Assembly (NCBI RefSeq): GCF_011393025.1
Contig: NZ_JAAOEO010000017.1
Coordinates: forward strand, 1-64,000
DNA length: 64,000 nucleotides
Origin: Neobacillus terrae
GTDB taxonomy: Bacteria; Bacillota; Bacilli; Bacillales; Cytobacillaceae
Direction: 5' to 3'
In this document: positions 1 through 8,710 of the stretch, piece after piece
Position numbering within the stretch: position 1 is the stretch's first letter
Layout: every line of letters begins with the position of its first letter
Program-made: the position numbers and the translations under genes
Notes under the pieces: model-generated
The model's input: only the letters and a program-made list of their open reading frames with translations
The model's database searches: none
What the model was told of the DNA's origin: nothing

Positions 1-82
1 TCAGAAAGGCGTTGCCACAGGATGTGGCGTATTTAGCCTTTCATCATAAAAATAGGGCGCTTGCGCCTTTTGTTCTTATTTA
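1..82. repeat. right end of dispersed intergenic repeat, family A
   Basis: The window opens inside a non-coding repeat. The stretch GAAAGGCGTTGCCACAGGA followed by TAGCCTTTCATC and GGGCGCTTGCGCCTTTTGTT recurs almost unchanged near 4276-4350, 8036-8110 and 34110-34165. Only the right part is present; the left part lies before the window. The GGGCGCTTGCGCC tail can fold into a small hairpin followed by a T-rich tract. Confidence 0.8.
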
Positions 83-188
83 AATTGATATTTATTTTGC
101 TAGCGATTTTAAATTACTGACTATTCTAAATTAGAAAGTGACAACCTTTCTCTATCGATTTATGATGGAAATAAGGAGAAAGGGGTAG

Positions 189-467
189 ATGACTGTGCAA
201 GTAAAAGTGTTTGCAAATCTCCGCCAAATTTGCGGCGGGGTAACAGTTGAGGTAGTTCCGGAAGGCAGCCGGGTAATTGATGTACTGGATAAAATGGTGG
301 AGATGTTTCCAGACCTTCAGAAAGAAATATTTACAGCAGAAAAAGAACTTCTTCCTTTTGTCCATGTATATGTGAATGGAAGAAATATTATCCATGAGGC
401 GGGACTTCTGACAGAAGTTAAGGAGAGCGACCAGTTTGCCCTTTTTCCGCCAGTGGCAGGTGGATAA
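189..467 (+). CDS. MoaD/ThiS-like sulfur carrier protein
   Basis: A 92-residue ubiquitin-fold protein of the MoaD/ThiS type. The N-terminal strand (VQVKVFANLRQ) and the C-terminal VAGG tail are seen directly. In this family the terminal glycine is adenylated by a MoeB/ThiF enzyme and converted to a thiocarboxylate that donates sulfur to the pterin dithiolene. The start at 189 is preceded by AAGGAGAAAGGGG. The next gene begins two bases after its stop, so the two are co-transcribed. A ThiF-like enzyme lies at 2857 and a probable tungstopterin enzyme at 803-2635, so a role in building the metal-binding pterin is the likely job. Which pterin enzyme it serves is inferred from neighbours. Confidence 0.85.
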   Translation: MTVQVKVFANLRQICGGVTVEVVPEGSRVIDVLDKMVEMFPDLQKEIFTAEKELLPFVHVYVNGRNIIHEAGLLTEVKESDQFALFPPVAGG

Positions 468-468
468 T

Positions 469-741
469 ATGCCATTTCGCGACTTGGAATTCCGGGGGAT
501 TAATAGGAATCATCTTGGAATGTATTTTGAAGAGCTTGGCGGCAGGCAAATCACTAGTTCCTTTCCAAATACTTATCAGGGAGCAGGATGGACAGGATCC
601 ATTTTGAGTGAAGAGGAGATAGCCTTTACCAAAATATTTAAAGTAAACACCGTAAAGATCCGATTTGAGGCCGAGGAAGAAGGGTCTCTTGAGGAATTAA
701 TAAAAAACTACCGCTATAAAACAACTAGAATTGGCGGGTAA
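469..741 (+). CDS. small unknown protein with C-terminal GG, coupled to the MoaD-like gene
   Basis: Encodes 90 residues from the ATG at 469, which almost touches the stop of the upstream carrier gene; an earlier in-frame start at 436 would overlap that gene. I do not recognise the family. The sequence is soluble, with no signal or membrane segment, and is acidic near the middle of its second half (EAEEEGSLEELIKN). It ends in TTRIGG, so it carries the same terminal Gly-Gly seen in MoaD, ThiS and ubiquitin-like modifiers, although it lacks the obvious MoaD fold pattern. Its position between a MoaD-like gene and an aldehyde oxidoreductase gene suggests a role in pterin cofactor or tungstoenzyme maturation. 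The function is unproven. Confidence 0.8.
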   Translation: MPFRDLEFRGINRNHLGMYFEELGGRQITSSFPNTYQGAGWTGSILSEEEIAFTKIFKVNTVKIRFEAEEEGSLEELIKNYRYKTTRIGG

Positions 742-766
742 AACAAAAGGTACTTAAATATGAAAA

Positions 767-793
767 AGGCTTCTGCAAATGCTGCAGAAGCCT
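767..793. terminator. bidirectional terminator
   Basis: The stem AGGCTTCTGC / GCAGAAGCCT has T-rich flanks on both strands. It lies between the converging small GG-tailed gene (plus strand) and the oxidoreductase gene (minus strand) and can serve both. Confidence 0.85.
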
Positions 794-802
794 CTCTTAT
801 TT

Positions 803-2635
803 TTAAACCAGTTGTGTTGTTTCGGGATCGATGATTCCAAGCTCACGAAGCTTTTGCTCAGGCACAACGCCATCTTTCCAGCCGCGGACCTGATAGTATT
901 CTTCCAGCATGATATCCATTCTGCTGACTGCGCCAGTACTGTTTCCAGTTGCAGGCTCTTCAGTAAAACGTTTAGGAAGGAAATCATCATCACGCTTATC
1001 GAAGCCGGCCAGATTATTATAATACCGCTCCAGGTTGTAAATCCGTTCGCCAGCTTTCATTACATCTTCAGCTGTCAACGGGATGCCTGTCATTGTGCTG
1101 TATTGCTCTGCATAATGCTCCGCATTTTCCGAGAAGGATGAGAATTTGCAGATATTCATGGAATCAGAGAATGCTAGCATATCCTGGAATACCTTTAACA
1201 ATTCACCTTTTCCTTCAGGCTTAAGACGGTCTGTTGGTTCAGGGATTCCAGCAATTTCACTGGCTACTGTATAGCCGCGAAGGTGGCAGGCACCGCGGTT
1301 GCTTGTTGCATAACCAAGGCCGATACCCTGAATGCCTCGTGGGTCATAAGCAGGGATAGACTGGCCCTTAACGGACATCGACAGCTCGGGAGCTCCCCAT
1401 AGAGCTGTAGCTCTTGCGGGTCCTTCAGCAAGTATGCCGCCAAAGCCTTCACGGAAAGCAATTTTTCTTGTTAAATCGATCATATTATCGGCATCGCCCC
1501 AAATAAGCTTTTCATCAATAATGCCTTTTTCATATGCTTCCATTGTTACGGAGAACGCATGCCCAAGCTCAATAGTATCAAGGCCATATTCATTACAGCG
1601 GTCAATCATATAAGAAATAGCTTCGGCATCGCTTAAAAGACAGTTGGAACCAAGGGACCAGGCTGACTCAAACTCGATACTCTCAACTCTAGTCTTATAT
1701 TTGCCATCTTTTACTTCAACTTCGATTTTACAGCCGACAGGGCATGCGTGGCAGGTATTATTTTTTACAAGCAGGTGCTTGTTTACATATTCACCGCTAT
1801 GCTTCTCCGCTTCTTCCCAATGTGTCATCTGGGAATTCTTTGTTGGAAGCGCTCCCACCTCGTTAATTAAATTAGTTAACACATTTGTTCCATATACGGA
1901 TAAACCGCCCTTATTTGGAGCTGTAAGGCCGCCCTCCAAAATGGCTTTAACTGCTTTCTTATTTGCTTCTTTATAGTCATCCTTTAAAGCTGGTTCAGGC
2001 ATATTGCCTTTTTGAGAAGCTTTGATAACAATGGCCTTCAGTTTTTTATACCCTGCAACAGCACCTGTACCGCCGCGTCCTGCAGCCCGGTCATGCTCAT
2101 TAATAAAAGCAGCGAAACGAACTGTATTTTCACCAGCCTGGCCTATTGCCATAACGCTTAAATCATCCTGTCCATATTTATCCTGAAGGACTTTAATGGC
2201 TCCCCTTGTTCCAAGGCCCCAAAGATCGGAAGCATCGCGAAGCTCGGCTTTGCCATCTTCAATGTACAGGTAGACAGGTTTATCACTTTTTCCGGAAAGA
2301 ATGATATTATCTACTCCAGCCCACTTTAATCGGGCTGCAGTCCAGCCGCCAATATGGGAGTCCGTAACTGTTCCTGTCAGAGGAGATTTGGTTACCACCG
2401 CAAGGCGTCCGCTCATAGAGGAGCGGGATCCAGTCACAGGACCAGTCATAATACAAATAATATTTTCTTCTGAAAAAGGTTCGACCTCGGGACCATTATC
2501 TAGAACATACTTAACGCCAAGTCCACGGCCTCCGATGTATTTTCTGGCATCGTCTTCATTGAGTCCTCTGTAACTAACCACACCGGAAGAAAGATCAACT
2601 AATACTTCTTTGTTTTTAAAACCGCCAAGATTCAT
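803..2635 (-). CDS. aldehyde:ferredoxin oxidoreductase, probable tungstopterin enzyme
   Basis: A 610-residue protein of the AOR family, close to the 605 residues of the Pyrococcus enzyme. Members carry a metal bis-pterin and a [4Fe-4S] cluster and oxidise aldehydes to acids with ferredoxin as acceptor. The cluster ligands are visible as C295xxC298xxxC302 (NTCHACPVGC) plus C496 (MNICKF). The N-terminal GGRGLG and the DPRG/IGLGYATSNRG stretch around 431-447 are typical pterin-binding regions. The minus-strand start at 2635 has AGAGGTGTG upstream. The MoaD-like carrier and ThiF-like enzyme beside it, and the tungstate transporter at 16.5-19.9 kb, support tungsten rather than molybdenum. The substrate is unknown. 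No dedicated ferredoxin gene is visible in the window. Confidence 0.93.
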   Translation of the reverse strand: MNLGGFKNKEVLVDLSSGVVSYRGLNEDDARKYIGGRGLGVKYVLDNGPEVEPFSEENIICIMTGPVTGSRSSMSGRLAVVTKSPLTGTVTDSHIGGWTAARLKWAGVDNIILSGKSDKPVYLYIEDGKAELRDASDLWGLGTRGAIKVLQDKYGQDDLSVMAIGQAGENTVRFAAFINEHDRAAGRGGTGAVAGYKKLKAIVIKASQKGNMPEPALKDDYKEANKKAVKAILEGGLTAPNKGGLSVYGTNVLTNLINEVGALPTKNSQMTHWEEAEKHSGEYVNKHLLVKNNTCHACPVGCKIEVEVKDGKYKTRVESIEFESAWSLGSNCLLSDAEAISYMIDRCNEYGLDTIELGHAFSVTMEAYEKGIIDEKLIWGDADNMIDLTRKIAFREGFGGILAEGPARATALWGAPELSMSVKGQSIPAYDPRGIQGIGLGYATSNRGACHLRGYTVASEIAGIPEPTDRLKPEGKGELLKVFQDMLAFSDSMNICKFSSFSENAEHYAEQYSTMTGIPLTAEDVMKAGERIYNLERYYNNLAGFDKRDDDFLPKRFTEEPATGNSTGAVSRMDIMLEEYYQVRGWKDGVVPEQKLRELGIIDPETTQLV

Positions 2636-2856
2636 CGTCTAACACACCTCTTTCTTTACCCTTATTTTTAAAAATCTCTACTTCGTACTTTGCCGCATGA
2701 CAAAAAACGAAAATATTGTTAAAAATCCTCTTTTATTAAATATTAGATATCCGGTCAATAAATTCCTTTTTCTATTTTAAAATTAAAAGAATTTTAGTAA
2801 AATTTTTTATAATTAATAAAATTTAGGTTGTCATAACGGAAGTGGGGAGTTCAGTC

Positions 2857-3882
2857 ATGGAGATGGGGCGTTATTCTCGGCAGATATTGTTTCCGCCTAT
2901 CGGGGAAGCAGGCCAGGGAAAATTGAACAAAAGCAAAGCCGCAATAGTTGGCATGGGGGCACTTGGTACAGTTATTGCAAGCCATCTTGTCAGAGCAGGT
3001 GTTGGTTTTATAAGAATCATTGACCGCGATAATATAGAACTCTCCAATTTGCAGCGGCAGACCCTTTATACGGAGAAAGATGCTTTCGAACAGCTTCCTA
3101 AAGCTATAGCGGCCAGACAAAGGTTAGGTGAGATTAACTCTAATGTAAAAATTGATGCAGTTCTCACTGATCTTACCCTTGATAACGGTGAAGACTTGCT
3201 CAAGGATGTCAATGTGATCATTGATGGCACAGATAATTTTGCAACTCGTTATCTTATCAATGATATAGCAGTTAAACACAATATTCCTTGGATTTATGGG
3301 GGCGCTGTCAGTTCGAGAGGGATGTTTGCGGTAATTCATCCTGGGACCACCCCCTGTTATCGCTGCCTTTTTCCAGATGCCCCGGCAGGCAGAGGAGAAA
3401 CCTGCGACACGGTTGGCGTCATTTCGCCAATCACAGACATTATCGGGTCGTTCGAAGCTGTCGAAGCCTTAAAAATTTTAGTGGGAGAAAAATCGAATCA
3501 AAACCTGGAACAGTTTGATATATGGGACAATGAATATTTTCAGATGGATATCACACAAGGGAAAAATCCTGCTTGCCCCTGCTGTGTCGGGAACCAGTTT
3601 GATTTTCTTGATCGTACCTCAAACAGCCAGACAGCATTTACATCTTTATGTGGGAGGAATACCGTCCAAATTAATCCACGGAGTGGCTTAGAGATTGATT
3701 TTGCTCAAGCAGCTGAACGCTTGAGGAAAATAGGAAGGGTAGAATATAACTCATTTTTGCTTCGGTTTTTCCCTGACAATGAAATCACATTGATTTTCTT
3801 TAAAACGGGCCGGGCCATGGTCCATGGGACAAACGATATTGCGAAAGCCAAATCCTATTATTCAAAATATATTGGCTCTTAA
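2857..3882 (+). CDS. ThiF/MoeB-family sulfur carrier adenylyltransferase
   Basis: Activates the C-terminal glycine of a MoaD/ThiS-type carrier with ATP. The Rossmann nucleotide site GMGALGT lies near residue 35. It is followed by a DxDxIxxSNLQRQ-like segment (DRDNIELSNLQRQ), a zinc pair PCYRC matched by CPCC about 70 residues later, and the conserved cysteine in GETCDTVGV. The ATG at 2857 is preferred to the GTG at 2842, because GGGGAG sits about 7 bases before it. The 341-residue protein has a C-terminal extension of about 90 residues beyond the catalytic domain, as in many Bacillus MoeB/ThiF proteins. It lies divergent from the oxidoreductase gene with 220 AT-rich bases between them. Confidence 0.88.
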   Translation: MEMGRYSRQILFPPIGEAGQGKLNKSKAAIVGMGALGTVIASHLVRAGVGFIRIIDRDNIELSNLQRQTLYTEKDAFEQLPKAIAARQRLGEINSNVKIDAVLTDLTLDNGEDLLKDVNVIIDGTDNFATRYLINDIAVKHNIPWIYGGAVSSRGMFAVIHPGTTPCYRCLFPDAPAGRGETCDTVGVISPITDIIGSFEAVEALKILVGEKSNQNLEQFDIWDNEYFQMDITQGKNPACPCCVGNQFDFLDRTSNSQTAFTSLCGRNTVQINPRSGLEIDFAQAAERLRKIGRVEYNSFLLRFFPDNEITLIFFKTGRAMVHGTNDIAKAKSYYSKYIGS

Positions 3883-3885
3883 TAA

Positions 3886-3916
3886 AAGCAGGCCCTAGTA
3901 GCCTGTTTTATTTTGA
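3886..3916 (+). terminator. terminator after the ThiF-like gene
   Basis: A short GCAGGC/GCCTG stem with a TTTTATTTT tail starts 3 bases after the stop codon. Confidence 0.7.
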
Positions 3917-3954
3917 TATGGCAACACCTTGATTACTACTTCCACAAAGTTTTC

Positions 3955-4375
3955 TGAATCTAGCTCCAGCGCCCAGCGAGTTTTCATCTATGTAAAGCTT
4001 CTTTGAGTATCTTGCATCAAGTATGACCTAAAGGTAAATACTTGGTGCACTAGTGTCCATCCCACTTTTCCCTACGATAAGTCAACATCGAATCACTTCA
4101 CTCTTCGTGCTGTCTAGCTTTAGTGTCTAGGGGCTCGAGGTCATAAGCCAATCCGTCTGAAGGTTAAAGAACAACCTTCTCGCCGGCTCGTCTTATTCTT
4201 GTCGCCCCTGGGCAAGACACTTCCGCATTTCTTTTTCCTTTATCTCAGTCAAAGCTGAGGCACGCAGGATGCGGGTCAGAAAGGCGTTGCCACAGGACGT
4301 CGCGACCTTAGCCTTTCTTCAAATGACCTTATGTCGCTAAACGGGCTTTTCCGCTTTTTGGTTAAAAAGATGCAT
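3955..4375. repeat. dispersed intergenic repeat, family A, long copy
   Basis: Begins with TCTAGCTCCAGCGCCCAGC and ends with AAACGGGCTTTTCCGCTTTTT. It carries the internal AGAAAGGCGTTGCCACAGGA block seen at 1, 8036 and 34110. It is longer than the other copies and includes TCCCTACGATAAGTCAACAT, shared with the copies at 25352 and 34193, so it looks like a chimera of subtypes. No coding potential is seen in the 3883-4491 gap. Confidence 0.8.
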
Positions 4376-4491
4376 TTCTATTAATTAATTTTATGGTTTA
4401 ATAGATTTGTAATATTTTTGATATATTTGTAACTTCCTGGCGCATAAATTCGTCTATATATTAGACAAATACTTCAAAGAGGGAATGGGAA

Positions 4492-5538
4492 ATGGCAAGA
4501 AATAAAAAACACCGATTTAAAAAAGTCCTCCCTGTCGCTTTACTCCTTGTGATTTTTTCTGCAGGAATGCTTGGAATGAATTTTTTTAAGGCTAAGGCCG
4601 ATATAAAGAATTTTTCAGCCCGGCGAAATGCAAATATTCAACTGCCTCATGAAAACCTAACCGCAGCCACTACAATAAACAATTCAAATAAATATATAGC
4701 AGACAACTCGCCTGAAACCGAATTCTGGAAAGAGGATAAGATTGAGGAAGAAAGAATGGTTGAGGAAAAAGCAGCAAGGGCGCATCAGCAAGCTAATCCA
4801 GCTATTGAGCCCATAAAACCAGCAGCAGTTCCACAGCCTGCAAAACCAACACCGCAGCCCGTCCAGCCAGTTAAAAAGCCTGTACCTGCTGCACAGCCTC
4901 CAAGTTCACCTGTACCTGCAAGTTCAAAGCCGCTGCCCATCGGAAAAAAGACGGTGTACCTGACCTTTGACGATGGCCCTGAAGCTTTTTCAGGAGAAAT
5001 CATTTCTTTATTGGATCAGTATCATGCCAAGGCAACCTTTTTTATGCTTGATGGTAATATGAGAAAATATCCTGGAGCTGTTAAGCTCATGGTGAAGGAT
5101 GGCCAAAGTGTAGGCATGCATGGTGTTACACATGATAAAACGAAATTTTATGCCTCCTCTCAATCCGTTGTTGGAGAAATGAATCAGGCTCATAATACGC
5201 TAAAAGAAATTAGCGGGGTGGATTCCCGGTTAATCAGAACTCCATATGGAAGTGCCCCTCTTATGACTCCTGCTTATAAGCAGGCTGTCGCACAGGCTAA
5301 TTATCTTATGTGGGACTGGAATATAGACAGCAAGGACTGGTACTACAGAGATCAGCGCTATGTTGATAGCGTTATAGGCCAACTTCAAAAAAATCCGGGG
5401 AAAGGCGGGCCAGTTATTATTTTGCTTCATGAGCGGAAGGAAACCCTTCAGTATCTGCCAAAACTATTAAACTATTTGGAAAGCCAAAACTTTGAACTTA
5501 AAGCATTGAATAGTTCAATGGCTCCTATCCATTTTTAA
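4492..5538 (+). CDS. secreted or membrane-anchored polysaccharide deacetylase (NodB domain)
   Basis: A 348-residue protein of carbohydrate esterase family 4, probably acting on N-acetyl groups of peptidoglycan outside the membrane. Residues 1-35 hold a basic N-terminus and a hydrophobic signal or anchor. A Pro/Ala/Gln-rich linker runs to about residue 150. The NodB domain follows with its motifs in order: TFDDGP (motif 1, catalytic and metal Asp), HGVTHD (motif 2, metal His), RTPYG (motif 3), a Trp/Asp motif around DWNIDSKDW and LLHE (motif 5). All key residues appear intact. The gene stands alone behind a repeat, with AGAGGGAATGGG upstream of the ATG. The exact substrate (peptidoglycan or another cell-wall glycan) is not determined. 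Confidence 0.9.
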   Translation: MARNKKHRFKKVLPVALLLVIFSAGMLGMNFFKAKADIKNFSARRNANIQLPHENLTAATTINNSNKYIADNSPETEFWKEDKIEEERMVEEKAARAHQQANPAIEPIKPAAVPQPAKPTPQPVQPVKKPVPAAQPPSSPVPASSKPLPIGKKTVYLTFDDGPEAFSGEIISLLDQYHAKATFFMLDGNMRKYPGAVKLMVKDGQSVGMHGVTHDKTKFYASSQSVVGEMNQAHNTLKEISGVDSRLIRTPYGSAPLMTPAYKQAVAQANYLMWDWNIDSKDWYYRDQRYVDSVIGQLQKNPGKGGPVIILLHERKETLQYLPKLLNYLESQNFELKALNSSMAPIHF

Positions 5539-5619
5539 CCCTTCAAAAAGACGTTTGATTCTAGTATAAAAAGGGAACTTTCTATATGTAGCATCTTGAA
5601 TCTCAAGGAGGTAAAGGAA

Positions 5620-5751
5620 ATGGATAGAAAAAAAATGATGATGACAACCGTCGCCTTAGGAGCAGCATACTTACTTCGAAGCAAGGATTCACGCCAAAAG
5701 TTGATGGGACAGATGCAATCCTTTTCCGGACCGAAAGAGAAGAAGAAGTAA
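5620..5751 (+). CDS. small hypothetical protein, 43 aa
   Basis: A short gene with a strong AAGGAGGTAAAGG ribosome binding site just before the ATG at 5620. The product begins with a short mildly hydrophobic stretch (MMMTTVALGAAYLL) and ends with a basic tail (GPKEKKK). It resembles the small one-helix proteins common in Bacillus, but I cannot assign a family with certainty. A terminator follows at 5811. The quality of the ribosome binding site is the main argument that it is real. Confidence 0.65.
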   Translation: MDRKKMMMTTVALGAAYLLRSKDSRQKLMGQMQSFSGPKEKKK

Positions 5752-5810
5752 GATGCTAACAAATTGGTCTCTGCCTGGCATGTAGGCAAAGGGCAGAGTG
5801 CAATACGTTT

Positions 5811-5837
5811 AAAAACCCCTGTCTTCCAGGGGTTTTT
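5811..5837 (+). terminator. terminator after the 43-aa gene
   Basis: A perfect AAAAACCCCT / AGGGGTTTTT stem with a 7-base loop. Confidence 0.88.
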
Positions 5838-6008
5838 AAATTGTTCAGGAGATTCCCTAAAAACTCCGTTTCCTGCTTGAAATTAGAAACCATGAAACAT
5901 AAATGCTAAAATGATGTAAAGATTCCTGTGCTGTTTCTCCAAGAGTTTTTGGGGAAGTATAAAGGATATACATATTTACAATTAATTACTGATAAAGGAG
6001 TGGAACAG

Positions 6009-6833
6009 ATGGATTTTCAAAAGCGAATAATGGAAGATTTAAATGTTAATCCAAATATCAATCCACAGGAAGAAATCAAAAAACGGGTAGGATTCCTCAA
6101 AGAGTACCTCGAAAAGTCAAAATCTAAAGGGTTCGTACTTGGTATAAGCGGAGGTCAGGATTCTACTCTAGCAGGCCGTCTGGCCCAGCTTGCTGTTGAA
6201 GAGCTTCGCAAGGAGGGAAAGGAGGCCCTTTTTATTGCGGTGAGACTTCCTTATGGTGCTCAAAAGGATGAAGAGGACGCCCAGCGTGCGTTGGAATTCA
6301 TCAGAGCAGACCGTGATCTGGTTTTTAACATTAAAGAAGCTGTGGATCAAGTGGAGAATGAATACAACCGCTTAGAGAATGAACAGCCGTTAAGTGATTT
6401 TCAAAAGGGAAATGTGAAGGCAAGAATGAGAATGATTGCCCAGTATGCAGTTGGCGGAATGGAAGGGCTATTAGTAATCGGAACCGACCATGCTGCCGAA
6501 GCTGTTACAGGATTTTTTACAAAACATGGCGATGGTGGTGCGGACATCCTGCCACTTAGCGGATTGACCAAACGTCAGGGCAGGGCTCTTCTAAAAGAGC
6601 TTGGTGCGGAAGAGAGATTATATTTAAAGGTTCCTACTGCAGACCTTCTTGATCAAAAGCCAGGCCAGGCAGACGAAACAGAACTTGGCATTTCGTACGA
6701 TGAATTGGACGATTACCTTGAAGGAAAGACAGTATCAAAGGAAGCGGCTGCTAAAATTGAACAGCGTTACTTGATATCTGAACACAAACGGCACATGCCC
6801 GCATCCATGTTTGATCAGTGGTGGAAGGAATAA
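6009..6833 (+). CDS. nadE: NH3-dependent NAD synthetase
   Basis: Converts nicotinic acid adenine dinucleotide, ATP and ammonia to NAD. The 274-residue length matches the single-domain, ammonia-dependent NadE of Bacillus (about 272 residues) and lacks the glutaminase domain. The PP-loop SGGQDSTLAGR lies near residue 46. GTDHAAEAVTGFFTKHGDGG and PLSGLTKRQGR are also hallmarks of the family. The ATG at 6009 is chosen over the upstream in-frame start at 5928 because AAAGGAGTGG sits 6-8 bases before it. The gene is monocistronic, with a terminator at 6848. Confidence 0.96.
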   Translation: MDFQKRIMEDLNVNPNINPQEEIKKRVGFLKEYLEKSKSKGFVLGISGGQDSTLAGRLAQLAVEELRKEGKEALFIAVRLPYGAQKDEEDAQRALEFIRADRDLVFNIKEAVDQVENEYNRLENEQPLSDFQKGNVKARMRMIAQYAVGGMEGLLVIGTDHAAEAVTGFFTKHGDGGADILPLSGLTKRQGRALLKELGAEERLYLKVPTADLLDQKPGQADETELGISYDELDDYLEGKTVSKEAAAKIEQRYLISEHKRHMPASMFDQWWKE

Positions 6834-6847
6834 TTCAATAATAGATG

Positions 6848-6876
6848 AAAAGACGGGAGTTCCTTTCCCGTCTTTT
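6848..6876 (+). terminator. nadE terminator
   Basis: An AAAAGACGGGA / TCCCGTCTTTT stem directly after nadE. Confidence 0.88.
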
Positions 6877-7272
6877 ATTTTTCTCTAATTAAACTTTTGA
6901 AGGAGTGATTGCTAGAGCCAGTTTCTCTAGCTTTTAGGCCAAGATGGTAATGGAATCTGAGATACATTAATAGAGCCCATCTTTTATAGTGAAGTCATAA
7001 AATTGACACTATTGGAGAGACTCGCAAGCAAGAAATGTACAAGCAGAAGCTAGCCCTTAATATTACAAAATCATTGATGTGTAAGGGTTTTCAGAATTTT
7101 TCGCGTAAAAAAATGTAGTTTTTCTGTCGTTTATAGTAAAAATAACACTAATTTTGTAACACAAATGAAACAATATTAAAATAAATCTGTAAATTTTCTC
7201 CCCCTATTTCTATGAGATACTGATACTAGATTAAGAGAGAGACAAATCACTAAATTGAAATCGGGGGACATC
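6877..7272. other. gene-free stretch between nadE and the NlpC/P60 gene
   Basis: No convincing reading frame is present. A GCTAGAG / CTCTAGC hairpin with a following TTTT lies near 6911-6936. The rest is AT-rich and probably holds the promoter of the NlpC/P60 gene, but no single promoter stands out. Confidence 0.5.
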
Positions 7273-7722
7273 ATGAGAAAATTACTTATGACGGCATTTA
7301 TTGCAGCAACTCTTTTCATCAGTGGATTTGCCGGATCGGGAATTAATAAAGCGGAAGCTGCTTCCTATGGAGTAAGTGCTTCAAATGTAGCTAAGAAATA
7401 TATCGGAGTTCCTTACAGATGGGGAGGAACAACACCTCGTGGTTTTGACTGCTCAGGTCTGGTAGGCTATTCCTTCAAGGCAGCAGGAAAAGCGCTGCCA
7501 CGAACAGCATCGGGAATGTATGCCACAGGAATGTTTGTATCAAAAATGAGCATGCAAAAAGGTGATCTGGTTTTCTTTGCTACTTATACAAAGGGAGCAA
7601 GCCACGTAGGAATCTATCTGGGATCAAATCAATTTGTTCATGCAAGCTCAAAAGGGGTACGCGTCGACAGCTTGTCAAACCCTTACTGGAGCAAAGCGTT
7701 TTATGGATCAAAGAGAATCTAA
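7273..7722 (+). CDS. secreted NlpC/P60 cell-wall peptidase
   Basis: A 149-residue secreted cysteine peptidase expected to cut D-Glu-meso-diaminopimelate or related bonds in peptidoglycan stem peptides. A signal peptide spans about residues 1-33, with probable cleavage after AEA. The NlpC/P60 domain fills the rest: catalytic Cys in FDCSGLVGYSF, His in SHVGIYLG, and a further polar residue near FVHAS. No SH3 or LysM binding domain is attached, which is a minimal architecture. The ATG at 7273 has TCGGGGG upstream and is preferred to the start at 7255. The stop codon overlaps the terminator stem. Confidence 0.9.
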   Translation: MRKLLMTAFIAATLFISGFAGSGINKAEAASYGVSASNVAKKYIGVPYRWGGTTPRGFDCSGLVGYSFKAAGKALPRTASGMYATGMFVSKMSMQKGDLVFFATYTKGASHVGIYLGSNQFVHASSKGVRVDSLSNPYWSKAFYGSKRI

Positions 7723-7743
7723 CCTCCTTAGGGAGGTTTTTTG
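7721..7743 (+). terminator. terminator overlapping the NlpC/P60 stop codon
   Basis: An AACCTCC / GGGAGGTT stem and T-tract. The last two bases of the TAA stop are the first bases of the stem. Confidence 0.88.
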
Positions 7744-7744
7744 T

Positions 7745-8110
7745 TATCTAGGAAATTATAGGTTTTCACCTTGTGGATAACTCCGAACTAGGTTATTGTA
7801 ATCTAGCTCCAGCGCCCAGCCAGTTTTCCTCGAGAATATGCTTCTTTAATTATCTTGTTCGAATCATGACCGATAGGTGATGATTCGAACAGCTCGGGGT
7901 CAAGCCAAATCACTTCAGAAATCAGGACAAGGAAAGCTTCGGAAGCATCCGCATCGCACGAAGGAAAAGCTTTAGCTTTTCCGAGGATGACTACGTGATT
8001 CGTCTTATGCCTGTTGGAGGCCCACAGGATGTGGGTCAGGAAGGCGTTGCCACAGGACGTGGCGATTTTAGCCTTTCATCATCTGATCAGGGCGCTTGCG
8101 GCTTTTGTAC
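7745..8110. repeat. dispersed intergenic repeat, family A, with the 55-bp leader unit
   Basis: Starts right after the terminator with GGAAATTATAGGTTTTCACC and TTGTGGATAACTCCGAACTA, then CTAGCTCCAGCGCCCAGCC, and ends in AGGGCGCTTGCGGCTTTTG. The leader and body are nearly identical to the copy at 33869-34165, which indicates recent spread. Confidence 0.85.
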
Positions 8111-8230
8111 ATTTTATACCCCTTTTTTTAACTTTTTAAACATCCTTTAAACTGTCAAGAAGGTCTGATCGGAAAATGTTTTTCCTTTATATAATTGAGA
8201 TAAAGAAGCTTATCTCGAGGGGGAGCGCTT

Positions 8231-8473
8231 TTAGGAGACATTACTGTTAATCAGCAAGGCGGTTACTTTAAGAAAAAAGGAAGGTTTTACCCTTTTTCAC
8301 TATAAGGGTGATACCATGCTTATCCATGGGCTTATGTACTTGTTTGCGGTAAGCCGCTAAGAAAAAGATACTTTGAAAATGATACAAAGTATTGCCAAAT
8401 TGCGCTGAAAACCGAGAAAAAGAAATACCAAATAATTGACGAGTTTAATAGTGCCACGGTTGGCAAGCAATGA
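8231..8473 (+). pseudogene. decayed small gene with in-frame stops
   Basis: One frame reads continuously in protein-like sequence (GDITVNQQGGYFKKKGRFYP, later AYPWAYVLVCGKPLRKRYFE and YQIIDEFNSATVGKQ). It is interrupted by TAA at 8303 and TGA at 8309, and the proper start codon is missing (a TTA is found where an initiator is expected). A terminator follows at 8481. It is best read as a dead gene for a small protein of about 80 residues of unknown family. Confidence 0.4.
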
Positions 8474-8480
8474 TAAATAA

Positions 8481-8512
8481 AGGTTGTCCCGATTTAAGGA
8501 CAGCCTTTTTCC
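8481..8512 (+). terminator. terminator after the decayed gene
   Basis: An AGGTTGTCC / GGACAGCCT stem followed by TTTTTCCTTTTT. Confidence 0.85.
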
Positions 8513-8710
8513 TTTTTACTATTCTTAATGGAAAATTGAGTTTTTAGTTGCTTGAAAGGGTATTTCTTTAATATAACTCACTCTGGATTTTATATTAACA
8601 ACAAAGTTCATAAAAAAGCCAATTGTTGGTAGGGTGATCCCGGTGAAGACCTTTTATAATGAATAGAAAAGGATTTTCAAGTAGATGCTTTTACTCTCGA
8701 AAGGGGTGGA

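Noticed and set aside
436..468. Longer start for the second small protein gene
   Set aside because: It would overlap the MoaD-like gene by 32 bases, and the ATG at 469 fits a coupled start.
3883..4491. Possible small genes in the long gap before the deacetylase
   Set aside because: The sequence is a family A repeat; frames are short, without ribosome binding sites, and the repeat recurs elsewhere out of frame.
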